A stretch of DNA of 64,000 nucleotides from Pseudomonas sp. CC6-YY-74 (lineage in GTDB: Bacteria; Pseudomonadota; Gammaproteobacteria; Pseudomonadales; Pseudomonadaceae). The position numbers and the translations under genes were made by a program. Under the pieces are notes generated by a model. The model was given only the letters and a program-made list of their open reading frames with translations. It was not told the DNA's origin and ran no database searches. Each line of letters starts with the position of its first letter. Within the stretch, counting starts at the first letter, position 1. Below are positions 9,493-16,966 of this stretch, one piece after another. The stretch spans positions 4,378,001-4,442,000 of the forward strand of contig NZ_CP019947.1 of assembly GCF_002025205.1 (NCBI RefSeq), given 5' to 3'.

Positions 9493-10464
9493 ATGGACGA
9501 ACGCAGCAACTCAACGCAGCAATTGGAAGACTTGACCCTGGCGCTGCTGCACAGTCGTGCCGAAGTCACGCGCCTGCGTGAGCGCGAGCGGCTCTTCAGC
9601 ACCCTGCTCGGTAGCGTCAACGCGGTGCTCTGGGCGTTCGACTGGCAGGCGCAGCGGGTGATCTACGTCAGCCCGGCCTACGAGCGGGTTTTTGGCCGCT
9701 CTGCCGCGTTGTTGTTGGCCGATTACGGCGAATGGCGCAACAGCATCTACCCGGACGACCTGGCATACGCCGCCGAGAGCCTGGCCAAGGTCCTGGAAAC
9801 CGGGGCGGAGGAAGTCCGCGAGTACCGCATCATTCGGGCCGACGGGCAGTTGCGCTGGCTCAGCGACAAATGCTTTATCAGTCGCTCGAGTGCGGCTGGG
9901 CAGGCGCAGATCATCGTCGGCATGGCCGAAGACATCACCGACAAGAAGCAACTGGAAGGCGAACTGCATCGCCTGGCGACCACCGATGTGCTGACCCAGA
10001 GCTGCAACCGTCGGCACTTCTTCGAGTGTGCCCAGCGTGAGTTCGAGCACGCCCGCCAGTTTGGCAGTCCATTGGCCTTCCTGTTGCTCGACATCGACGA
10101 CTTCAAGCAGATCAACGACCGCTACGGTCATCAGATGGGCGACCAGGTATTGCAGCGCCTGGCCAGTTGCGGCGCGTTGGTGGTGCGCAGTGGTGATCTG
10201 TTCGGCCGCATCGGCGGTGAAGAGTTCGCGGCGTTGTTTGCGGGCTGCGAGTCAGCGCTGGCCGAGCAGGTCGCCGAGCGCTTGCAGCGAGAGGTGCAGC
10301 GTTTGCGCTTCAGTCACCAGCAGACGGCGTTTGGCATCACGGTGAGCCAGGGGTTGACCAGCTTGCGTGGGGACGACTCGAGCCTGGATATGCTCTTTGC
10401 GCGCGCCGATGCGGCGATGTATCAGGCCAAGCGCCAAGGCAAGAATCAGATCGTGCTCGACTGA
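9493..10464 (+). CDS. PAS-GGDEF diguanylate cyclase
   Basis: A soluble protein of 323 residues. A short N-terminal helix (about 1-35, coiled-coil-like) leads into a PAS/PAC module (about 40-155, with EYRIIRADGQLRWLS typical of PAS_3), then a GGDEF domain with an intact GGEEF active site in GRIGGEEFAAL. It should make cyclic di-GMP from two GTP. The frame opens at 9391 within the desA terminator, so I chose the ATG at 9493. In P. aeruginosa the corresponding gene (PA0290) also lies just before oprE, but there the gpuPAR guanidinobutyrate genes intervene after desA and they are absent here. Confidence 0.9.
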   Translation: MDERSNSTQQLEDLTLALLHSRAEVTRLRERERLFSTLLGSVNAVLWAFDWQAQRVIYVSPAYERVFGRSAALLLADYGEWRNSIYPDDLAYAAESLAKVLETGAEEVREYRIIRADGQLRWLSDKCFISRSSAAGQAQIIVGMAEDITDKKQLEGELHRLATTDVLTQSCNRRHFFECAQREFEHARQFGSPLAFLLLDIDDFKQINDRYGHQMGDQVLQRLASCGALVVRSGDLFGRIGGEEFAALFAGCESALAEQVAERLQREVQRLRFSHQQTAFGITVSQGLTSLRGDDSSLDMLFARADAAMYQAKRQGKNQIVLD

Positions 10465-10939
10465 TGGGGCATGGCGCGCTTGGCGAAAATCCGCCGTTTG
10501 CGCGCTTGTGGTCGGCGATAATCCGCCTATTTGTTCTTCCTGCGACTCTGCAATGGAGTCCGCGTGCTCCAGCCAAAGTACCGCGCTAGAGGTGTTGCCG
10601 CTCTGAGGTGGGAGACTGGCACAGTAACTGCCTTAGGCTCTTCGACGCACCGATCGGCCTGCAGGGCCGGCACACAATAAAAATGAAGAGACCGCCGATG
10701 ACATTCTTCCGTTTGGCTGACGATCCGCCTGCTCCTTTGACATTTGCTCTGCGCGGCACCGCGCCCCCCTGATTTTTGTTCGCCCCAGCGTTGACCCGCT
10801 TGCTCTGGCGCCTGTTCGGCTGTCCATCTGGCGAGGCCCGCTGGGGTGAATCAACCAATACGGTGCGTGCCTGCCTCTTCGTGGTCGAAGCCTGCGCCCG
10901 TGCCGAAGTGTCACCCTTAAAACACTGGAGAAAATCATA
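10465..10939 (+). promoter_or_regulatory. oprE upstream region (475 bp, no gene)
   Basis: No convincing gene lies here; long reading frames through it on the minus strand are shadows running into the porin gene. It holds the sigma-54 promoter candidate at 10617-10631. A transcript starting there would have a leader of about 300 nt before the GGAG ribosome site just before 10940. I could not identify a known structured RNA in that leader. Confidence 0.55.
10617..10631 (+). promoter_or_regulatory. Candidate sigma-54 (RpoN) -24/-12 promoter
   Basis: TGGCAC-AGTAA-CTGC matches the -24/-12 consensus TGGCAC-N5-TTGC at all but one position, with the GG and GC doublets at exactly the right spacing. 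RpoN-dependent transcription of oprE has been reported for P. aeruginosa (from memory), which fits the porin gene downstream. Confidence 0.65.
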
Positions 10940-12196
10940 ATGAGAAAGACCTCCCTGGCGCTGGCCATTGCTGCCGGCACCCTGGGCTTGTCCCTGAGCC
11001 AAGTCGCCAACGCTGAATTCATCAAGGACAGCAAGGCCAGCCTGGAAGCGCGCAACTTCTATTTCAATCGTGACTTCCGTCAGGACGGGGCCAGCCAGAG
11101 CAAGCGCGAAGAGTGGGCCCAAGGCTTCATTCTGCGCATGGACTCCGGCTATACCGAGGGCACCGTAGGTTTCGGTATCGACACCATCGGCATGCTCGGC
11201 TTCAAGCTGGACTCCGGCGGCGGCACCGCTGGCAGCGACCTGCTGGTACCCGACCGCTCGGGCGGTTCCCAGGACTATTCCTCCGACCTGGCAGTGGCTG
11301 GCAAGGTCAAGCTGTCCAAGACCACCCTGCGTGTCGGCAGCATGCAGTTCAAGAACATGGCCATCGCCTCCAGCGACAGCCGCCTGACCCCGCAGGTATT
11401 CAAGGGTGGCCAGTTGCTGTCCCAGGAAATCGAAGGCCTGACCCTGGATGGCGGTTATATCACCGAGGTCAATAATCGTAACTCGAGCGATTTCGAAGAC
11501 CTGTCGATGACCACTGGCGGTCGGCGCGGCATCACTGTTACCGGCGACAAGACTACTGATTCTTTCCAGTTCCTCGGCGGCAACTACAAGGTCACCAAGG
11601 ACCTGACGGCCGCGTACTACTACTCGAACCTGGAAGACCTGTACAAGCAGAACTCTTTCAACCTGGTGCATGTGCTGCCGCTGGGCGAAGCTCAGAGCCT
11701 GAAGGCCGATCTGCGTTACGCGCGCTCCACCGATGATGGCCGCAGCAACGTCGACAACAAGGCGCTGGGGGCGATGCTCATCTATGGCCTGGCAGGGCAC
11801 AGCGTCGGCCTCGGCTACCAGAAGATGAGCGGCGACACCGGTTTCGCCTACCTGGCCACCAGCACCGACCCGTTCCTGGTCAACTATGTGCAGATCAGTG
11901 ACTTCGCCAACAAGGACGAGACGTCCTGGCAGGCGCGCTACGACTTCAACTTTGGCAGCGTCGGCATCCCCGGCCTGACCTTCATGACCCGCTACCTGAC
12001 CGGCGACAATGTCGACCTGGGCGCTGCCGGTGATGGCAAGGAATGGGAGCGCGACACCGAGCTGATGTACGTCTTCCAGGAAGGCGCGCTGAAGAATCTG
12101 GGCGTGCGCTGGCGCAATGCGATGGTGCGTTCCAACTTCACCAATGACCTCGACGAAAACCGCCTGATCGTCAGCTACACCCTGCCGTTGTTCTGA
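10940..12196 (+). CDS. oprE: OprD-family outer-membrane porin, OprE type
   Basis: A protein of 418 residues with a classical Sec signal peptide (basic MRK, hydrophobic core, cleavage after SQVANA, residue about 25). The mature part is rich in alternating beta-strand pattern and ends in a C-terminal aromatic (LPLF), as outer-membrane barrels do. OprE belongs to the OprD family of 18-strand porins for small solutes and is known in P. aeruginosa for anaerobic induction. The start has a GGAG site. The gene is monocistronic: it has its own -24/-12 promoter upstream and a terminator at 12271. The exact substrate is unknown. I prefer OprE over other OprD paralogues because of the neighbours. Confidence 0.85.
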   Translation: MRKTSLALAIAAGTLGLSLSQVANAEFIKDSKASLEARNFYFNRDFRQDGASQSKREEWAQGFILRMDSGYTEGTVGFGIDTIGMLGFKLDSGGGTAGSDLLVPDRSGGSQDYSSDLAVAGKVKLSKTTLRVGSMQFKNMAIASSDSRLTPQVFKGGQLLSQEIEGLTLDGGYITEVNNRNSSDFEDLSMTTGGRRGITVTGDKTTDSFQFLGGNYKVTKDLTAAYYYSNLEDLYKQNSFNLVHVLPLGEAQSLKADLRYARSTDDGRSNVDNKALGAMLIYGLAGHSVGLGYQKMSGDTGFAYLATSTDPFLVNYVQISDFANKDETSWQARYDFNFGSVGIPGLTFMTRYLTGDNVDLGAAGDGKEWERDTELMYVFQEGALKNLGVRWRNAMVRSNFTNDLDENRLIVSYTLPLF

Positions 12197-12270
12197 CCGC
12201 TGCCCCGTGATTAGCGGGGCTGCCGAGCACAGCTGAGCAGTTGCATCCTGTTCAGCGGTGAAACACCAAG

Positions 12271-12298
12271 AAGCCCGGACTCTGTTCCGGGCTTTTTC
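12271..12298 (+). terminator. Intrinsic terminator after oprE
   Basis: The stem AGCCCGGA/TCCGGGCT is followed by five T residues. A second small GC-rich hairpin without a T-tract lies closer to the stop codon (about 12203-12219). Confidence 0.85.
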
Positions 12299-12305
12299 AT
12301 GGAGG

Positions 12306-12420
12306 TGTAGCCGTTCGTTAACGTTGAATACCGTGGGTCCCGGATTGCGCCCGGGTTAATCCGGCTACGTAGCGGCGATTGATCGGCGATGGGTATCGCT
12401 GCGCTCAAGCGCATCCTACG
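12306..12420. repeat. Interspersed intergenic repeat (CCCGGATT / ATGGGTATCG family)
   Basis: It contains GTAGCC...CCCGGATT...GGCTACG followed by GATGGGTATCGCTGCGCTCA and CATCCTACG. The same two modules recur at 19829-19972 and the second module again at 63240-63329. No coding content. Confidence 0.7.
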
Positions 12421-12513
12421 AGAGGGGGGGCAATCCGCGGCGTTTTAATGCGGGTGCCATCACCAGCCAGATCTCGCCAGGACAGAGCTGCTCCGGATTT
12501 CTGCTTGCAGAAT

Positions 12514-12533
12514 AATATATAAAAGAACATATT
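12514..12533 (+). promoter_or_regulatory. Candidate operator of the BigR/SqrR-like repressor
   Basis: An AT-rich imperfect palindrome, AATATAT-N6-ACATATT (one mismatch between arms), 25 bp before the repressor start. BigR/SqrR proteins bind AT-rich dyads overlapping the -10 region of their own operon, which fits this position. The assignment is inferred. Confidence 0.55.
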
Positions 12534-12558
12534 GTTTTTAGTTTAATTGAGGCCGCCC

Positions 12559-12885
12559 ATGAACGCTCCCGAACAGACACTCGATATCCCGCAGTTGCGC
12601 GCCAACGCCGCTGCGGCCGGGCAGTTGCTCAAGGCTCTGGCCAACTCCGATCGCCTGCTGCTGCTTTGCCAGCTATCGCAAGGCGAGCGCAATGTTAGCG
12701 AGCTGGAAAGCCTACTCGGTATCCAGCAACCGACGCTGTCGCAGCAGTTGGCGGTATTGCGGCGTGACGGGTTGGTGGAAACCCGTCGCGAAGGTAAGCA
12801 GATCCACTACCGGATCAGCAGCCCGGCCGCCTTGGCGGTGATCAATACGCTGTATCAGTTGTTCTGCGCAGGAGAAACCGCATGA
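12559..12885 (+). CDS. bigR: ArsR-family persulfide-sensing repressor, BigR/SqrR-like
   Basis: A winged-helix regulator of 108 residues. The recognition helix region is QQPTLSQQLAVLRRDGLV. Two cysteines, C37 and C103, stand 66 residues apart, the same spacing as the reactive pair in SqrR (C41/C107) and BigR (C42/C108). In those proteins persulfide forms an intramolecular polysulfide bridge that releases DNA. No metal-binding ArsR Cys cluster is visible. I use the ATG at 12559 (TGAGG site); an upstream in-frame TTG at 12547 is unlikely. The stop overlaps the start of the next gene (ATGA), so it leads a sulfur operon with persulfide dioxygenase downstream. Expected to repress that operon until sulfide or persulfide accumulates. 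Confidence 0.85.
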   Translation: MNAPEQTLDIPQLRANAAAAGQLLKALANSDRLLLLCQLSQGERNVSELESLLGIQQPTLSQQLAVLRRDGLVETRREGKQIHYRISSPAALAVINTLYQLFCAGETA

Positions 12886-13343
12886 GTATCGATGGCACCG
12901 CTGTAGGTGGGCTCACTATCGACTGGTTGAGTTTCACGCCCTGGAGCTCTCTCGCGGGCGGTGCGTTGATCGGCCTGGCGGCCAGTTTGTTTGTCCTGTG
13001 CAACGGCCGCATCGCGGGTATCAGCGGTTTGCTGGGCTCGGTGCTGGAGGGCGGCGAGGGGCGGGCGGAAAAGGCCATGTTCCTCCTCGGCCTGCTGCTG
13101 GCGCCGCTGCTCTGGGGCCTGTTCAGCGTGCTGCCGACGATCGAGTTTCAGAGTGGTTGGCTAAGCTTGTTGGTGGCCGGCCTGCTGGTCGGTGTGGGCA
13201 CCCGCTACGGCTCCGGCTGTACCAGTGGCCATGGCGTCTGTGGCGTTTCCCGGCTATCGCCGCGTTCGCTGGTGGCGACGTTCGGTTTCATGGTCGCCGG
13301 CTTCGCCACGGTATTTGTCCTACGTCATCTGTTGGGAGGCTGA
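12882..13343 (+). CDS. YeeE/YedE-family membrane protein (sulfur transport), first half-type subunit
   Basis: A 153-residue protein with about four to five TM helices. The conserved motif GSGCTSGHGVCG (about residues 109-120) carries the two cysteines typical of YeeE/YedE (TsuA-type) proteins, which move thiosulfate or related sulfur species across the inner membrane. At half the length of full YeeE it presumably pairs with the next gene. It overlaps the repressor stop by 4 bp and the next gene begins 2 bp after it, so translation is probably coupled. The transported species in this operon type is not established; export or import of sulfite, thiosulfate or persulfide is possible. Confidence 0.85.
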   Translation: MSIDGTAVGGLTIDWLSFTPWSSLAGGALIGLAASLFVLCNGRIAGISGLLGSVLEGGEGRAEKAMFLLGLLLAPLLWGLFSVLPTIEFQSGWLSLLVAGLLVGVGTRYGSGCTSGHGVCGVSRLSPRSLVATFGFMVAGFATVFVLRHLLGG

Positions 13344-13345
13344 AC

Positions 13346-13765
13346 ATGCGCAAGCTGAGTGCGTTGCTGGCCGGTGTGCTGTTCGGGATTGGCCTGCTGC
13401 TGGCCGGCATGGCCAATCCGGCCAAGGTACTGGGCTTCCTCGATCTGGCCGGTGCCTGGGATCCATCGTTGGCGCTGGTGATGATTGGCGCCATCGCGGT
13501 CGCCGCGGGGCCGCTGGCCTGGGCCAAGGGGCGTGCGCAATCGTTGCTGGGCGCGCCGATGCAAATACCGTCCAAGCGCGAGCTGGATCCGCGCCTGATC
13601 GGCGGCAGTCTGCTGTTCGGCATCGGTTGGGGGATTGCCGGAATCTGTCCGGGGCCGGCGCTGGCCATTTTGTTCAGCGGCCATTGGCAGATCATCGTTT
13701 TCGTTCCGGCCATGCTGGCCGGGATGTTGCTGTTCACCGCGCTGGAACGCCGGCGCAGCCTGTAA
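13346..13765 (+). CDS. YeeE/YedE-related membrane protein (DUF6691 type), second half-type subunit
   Basis: A 139-residue protein with four probable TM helices. The motif GIGWGIAGICPGPA (about residues 92-105) is the counterpart of the Cys motif in the preceding protein, with a single Cys. The start lies two bases after the previous stop, with GGGAGG just upstream. Together the two small proteins correspond to the two halves of a full-length YeeE fold. That pairing is inferred from the family and the gene order. Confidence 0.82.
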   Translation: MRKLSALLAGVLFGIGLLLAGMANPAKVLGFLDLAGAWDPSLALVMIGAIAVAAGPLAWAKGRAQSLLGAPMQIPSKRELDPRLIGGSLLFGIGWGIAGICPGPALAILFSGHWQIIVFVPAMLAGMLLFTALERRRSL

Positions 13766-13779
13766 CTCTGGAGTTCATC

Positions 13780-13968
13780 ATGCAAGCCAATGTTGGCACC
13801 ATCGACCGCAGCCTGCGCATCGCCGCCGGCTTGATACTGATCGGCCTGAGCGTGAGTGGCGCTATCGGCCTGTGGGGCTGGATCGGCGTCGTGCCACTGG
13901 CTACCGGCTTGCTGCGTACATGCCCGGCGTATTCGTTGCTGGGTATCAAGACCTGCAAACGCTCCTGA
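13780..13968 (+). CDS. Small DUF2892 inner-membrane protein
   Basis: A 62-residue protein with two hydrophobic helices. It starts MQANVGTIDRSLRI and ends RTCPAYSLLGIKTCKRS, the usual DUF2892 pattern with a CP pair and a terminal Cys. The same domain is fused to rhodanese in YgaP, which links it to sulfane-sulfur handling. A GGAG site precedes the ATG. It lies inside the persulfide operon between the YeeE pair and the dioxygenase. No enzymatic residues are evident. Confidence 0.85.
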   Translation: MQANVGTIDRSLRIAAGLILIGLSVSGAIGLWGWIGVVPLATGLLRTCPAYSLLGIKTCKRS

Positions 13969-14050
13969 GGCTGTTGGCCGATGCGGTCATGCCGGGCGCT
14001 TGCGGCGCCCAACTCAACACCCCTGAGGTATGCGAAGGAGGGCCGTTAGT

Positions 14051-14914
14051 ATGCAAGCACACATCGAAGCTTTTTTTGATCCTGCCAGCTGCACCTACAG
14101 CTATGTGGTCAGCGATCCTGCGACCCGGCGCTGCGCCATCGTCGACTCGGTGCTCGACTATGACCCGGCGGCCGGGCGCACCTCGTTCGAGAATGCCGAC
14201 CGCCTGATTGCCTATGTACGCAAACAGGGGCTGAGCGTCGACTGGTTGCTGGAAACCCATGTGCATGCCGACCACCTGTCTGCCGCGCTCTACCTCAAAC
14301 GTGAGCTGGGCGGTCAACTGGCCATCGGCGAGCAGATCACCGCGGTGCAGAACACCTTCGGCAAGCTGTTCAATGCCGGCAGCGAGTTCGCCACCGATGG
14401 CCGTCAGTTCGACCGCCTGTTCAGCGACGGGGAGTGCTTCCAGATTGGCAACCTCGCCGCGCGGGTCATCCATACGCCCGGGCATACTCCCGCCTGCCTG
14501 ACCTATGTGGTCGGCGATGCGGCTTTCGTCGGCGATACCCTGTTCATGCCCGATTACGGCACCGCTCGCTGCGACTTCCCCGGTGGCGACGCCCGGGTGC
14601 TGTTCCGCTCGATTCGCAAGCTGTTCGACTTGCCGGGGCAGACCCGCCTGTTCATGTGCCATGACTACAAGGCGGCGGGGCGCGAGGAGTTCCTCAACGA
14701 ATCCACGCTGGCCGAGCAGCGTGCGCACAATGTGCATGTACACGAGGGGGTCAGCGAGGATGAGTTCGTCGCCATGCGCCGCGCGCGTGACGCGACCCTG
14801 GGCATGCCGGCCCTGATTCTGCCGGCGGTGCAGGTGAACATGCGGGCCGGGCAGCTACCGCCGCCTGAGGACAATGGCACCCGCTACCTGAAAATCCCTC
14901 TTGATGTACTGTGA
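14051..14914 (+). CDS. blh: Persulfide dioxygenase, metallo-beta-lactamase fold (Blh/ETHE1-like)
   Basis: A 287-residue protein. The metal site motif HVHADHLSA (about residues 71-79), the later His in HTPGHTPACL and the Asp in FVGDTLFMPDYGTARCDF are those of ETHE1-type dioxygenases. These oxidise glutathione persulfide to sulfite with one Fe(II). The Blh branch, first seen in the BigR operon of Xylella and Agrobacterium, fits the operon here. The ATG at 14051 follows AGGAGG at 14036-14041; an upstream in-frame ATG at 14030 overlaps that site and is rejected. No rhodanese domain is fused. Sulfite made here could be the cargo of the neighbouring membrane proteins. Confidence 0.92.
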   Translation: MQAHIEAFFDPASCTYSYVVSDPATRRCAIVDSVLDYDPAAGRTSFENADRLIAYVRKQGLSVDWLLETHVHADHLSAALYLKRELGGQLAIGEQITAVQNTFGKLFNAGSEFATDGRQFDRLFSDGECFQIGNLAARVIHTPGHTPACLTYVVGDAAFVGDTLFMPDYGTARCDFPGGDARVLFRSIRKLFDLPGQTRLFMCHDYKAAGREEFLNESTLAEQRAHNVHVHEGVSEDEFVAMRRARDATLGMPALILPAVQVNMRAGQLPPPEDNGTRYLKIPLDVL

Positions 14915-15007
14915 GGCGATGCTGATGGTCTTGCCAACTGGCCTGTCGCACGATCCCTTGGCCATGCATGCGCCGAGCGCAGGCTGTATCGATCGGGCGC
15001 CAGCGCA

Positions 15008-16744
15008 ATGAGCCTGCGCCGCTGGCTGCCCTGCCTCGACTGGGGGCGGCGTTACAACCGCGCCACCGCCGCGCAGGATGGCCTGGCGGCGCTGATCGTC
15101 ACCCTGATGCTGATTCCGCAGAGCCTGGCCTACGCCATGCTCGCCGGCCTGCCGCCGGTGACCGGGTTGTATGCCAGCATCCTGCCGCTGCTGGCCTATG
15201 CCCTGTTCGGTTCCAGCCGCACCCTGGCGGTCGGCCCGGTGGCGGTGGTGTCGCTGATGACCGCTGCCGCCCTGGGGCCGCTATTCCCCGCCGGCGGCGC
15301 CGAGTATGTCGGTGCGGCCATGCTGCTGGCGCTGCTGTCCGGACTGTTGCTCGCCGGCATGGCCCTGCTGCGCCTGGGCTTCGTCGCCAACTTCCTTAGT
15401 CATCCGGTGATTTCCGGCTTTATCAGCGCCTCTGGGATTCTCATCGCGGTCGGCCAGCTCAAGCATATCCTCGGTATTTCCGCCGCCGGCGAGACCCTCC
15501 AGCAGCTGCTGCCAGCGCTGCTGCACAACCTGTCGGCGGTGCACGGGGCGACCCTGTTGATCGGTGTCTGCAGCCTGCTGTTTCTCTGGTGGGTGCGCGG
15601 CCACCTCAAGCCTCTCCTGATGCGCCTGGGCCTGGAGGCGAACCTGGCCGGTAACCTGGCCAAGACTGGTCCGGTGCTGGCAATCATCGTATCGATCCTG
15701 GTGGTCGGCCTGTTGCAGTTGGAGCAGGCCGGAGTCAAGGTCGTCGGCGCAGTGCCGCAGGGCTTGGCGGGGCTAACCCTGCCGACCCTGGACTACAACC
15801 TGGCCCTGCAGTTGTTGCCGGCGGCGCTGTTGATCAGCCTGGTCGGCTTCGTCGAGTCGGTATCGGTGGCGCAGACCCTGGCGGCCAAGCGGCGTCAGCG
15901 CATCGATCCGGACAACGAGCTGCTCGGCCTGGGCGGCGCCAACCTGGCGGCGGCCTTCAGCGGTGGCTTCCCGGTCACCGGCGGCTTTTCCCGCTCGGTG
16001 GTCAACTTCGATGCCGGGGCGCAGACACCCATGGCCGGCGTGCTGACCGCTGGCGGTATCGCCCTCAGCGTGCTGCTGCTGACCCCGCTGCTGTACAACC
16101 TGCCGCAGGCGGTGCTGGCCGCGACCATCATCGTCGCGGTGCTCAGCCTGGTCGACTTCAAGGCGCTGATCCGCACCTGGCGCTATTCCCGCCAGGACGG
16201 CGCGGCGCATGCGGCGACTCTCGGCGGGGTGCTGCTGCTCGGCGTGGAGACGGGCATCCTGATGGGCGTCGGCTTGTCGCTGCTGCTGTTCCTCTGGCGC
16301 ACCAGCCGCCCGCATGTGGCGGTGGTTGGTCAGCTGCCGGGCAGCGAGCACTTTCGCAATATCGAGCGTTTCGACGTGGTGCAGAGTGCCAGCGTACTGT
16401 CGTTGCGGGTCGATGAGAGCCTGTATTTTCCCAACGCCCGCTTTCTCGAAGAGCGCATCGGCGAGCTGATCGCGGCGCGTCCGCAAGTACGCCATCTGGT
16501 GCTGATGTGCCCGGGGGTCAACCTGATCGATGCCAGCGCCCTGGAAAGCCTGGACGCCAGCGTCGAGCGCCTGCATGCGGCTGGAGTGCAGCTGCACCTG
16601 TCGGAAGTGAAGGGGCCGGTGATGGATCAGCTACGCCGCTCGGATTTCCTCGAGCGCTTCGGTGGGCAGGTGTTCGTCAGCCAGTACCAGGCACTGTGCG
16701 CACTCGATCCGCTGAGCACACGGCGCGCCCGGACGCGAGGGTAG
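15008..16744 (+). CDS. SulP-family anion permease with STAS domain
   Basis: A 578-residue protein with 10-12 TM segments (about residues 25-430) and the SulP signatures IPQSLAYAMLAGLPPVTGLYAS and SRTLAVGPVAV, followed by a C-terminal STAS domain (about 445-560). SulP proteins carry sulfate, bicarbonate or other anions. Next to persulfide dioxygenase, sulfate or sulfite is plausible, but this is inferred from context. The gene begins 93 bp after the dioxygenase stop on the same strand, so it may be the last gene of the sulfur operon or have its own promoter. Confidence 0.88.
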   Translation: MSLRRWLPCLDWGRRYNRATAAQDGLAALIVTLMLIPQSLAYAMLAGLPPVTGLYASILPLLAYALFGSSRTLAVGPVAVVSLMTAAALGPLFPAGGAEYVGAAMLLALLSGLLLAGMALLRLGFVANFLSHPVISGFISASGILIAVGQLKHILGISAAGETLQQLLPALLHNLSAVHGATLLIGVCSLLFLWWVRGHLKPLLMRLGLEANLAGNLAKTGPVLAIIVSILVVGLLQLEQAGVKVVGAVPQGLAGLTLPTLDYNLALQLLPAALLISLVGFVESVSVAQTLAAKRRQRIDPDNELLGLGGANLAAAFSGGFPVTGGFSRSVVNFDAGAQTPMAGVLTAGGIALSVLLLTPLLYNLPQAVLAATIIVAVLSLVDFKALIRTWRYSRQDGAAHAATLGGVLLLGVETGILMGVGLSLLLFLWRTSRPHVAVVGQLPGSEHFRNIERFDVVQSASVLSLRVDESLYFPNARFLEERIGELIAARPQVRHLVLMCPGVNLIDASALESLDASVERLHAAGVQLHLSEVKGPVMDQLRRSDFLERFGGQVFVSQYQALCALDPLSTRRARTRG

Positions 16745-16794
16745 CGCTGAGCGCTTGTGGAAAACGCTCGCCTGCTATAACTGCTGCAAATTCG

Positions 16795-16925
16795 TCGGGC
16801 GGCTCGGGCGGCGCTCCGTTCGGAGCGCAGCGACAAACCGCCAAGATCAGTGCCGCGGCGATAAATCACGGTGCACTGCCTGCGGGTAGGGCGGCCTCGG
16901 AGCGCAGCGACAGCCCGCCAGCAAA
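16795..16925 (+). repeat. Interspersed intergenic repeat family A, copy 1
   Basis: It carries the modules CGGAGCGCAGCGACA..CCGCCA, repeated twice, and CACGGTGCACTGCCTGCGGG. Close copies are at 34144-34332 (same strand) and 46833-46970 (inverted). It occupies most of the gap between the convergent SulP and mgtE genes. Confidence 0.75.
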
Positions 16926-16966
16926 AGCGCCTGCGGTGACGTTGCGCAAGCGCTGCGCTCAGTCAG

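Noticed and set aside
10586..11800. 404-codon minus-strand frame over the oprE promoter and gene
   Set aside because: Shadow of the porin; the porin has a signal peptide, a ribosome site and a family match.
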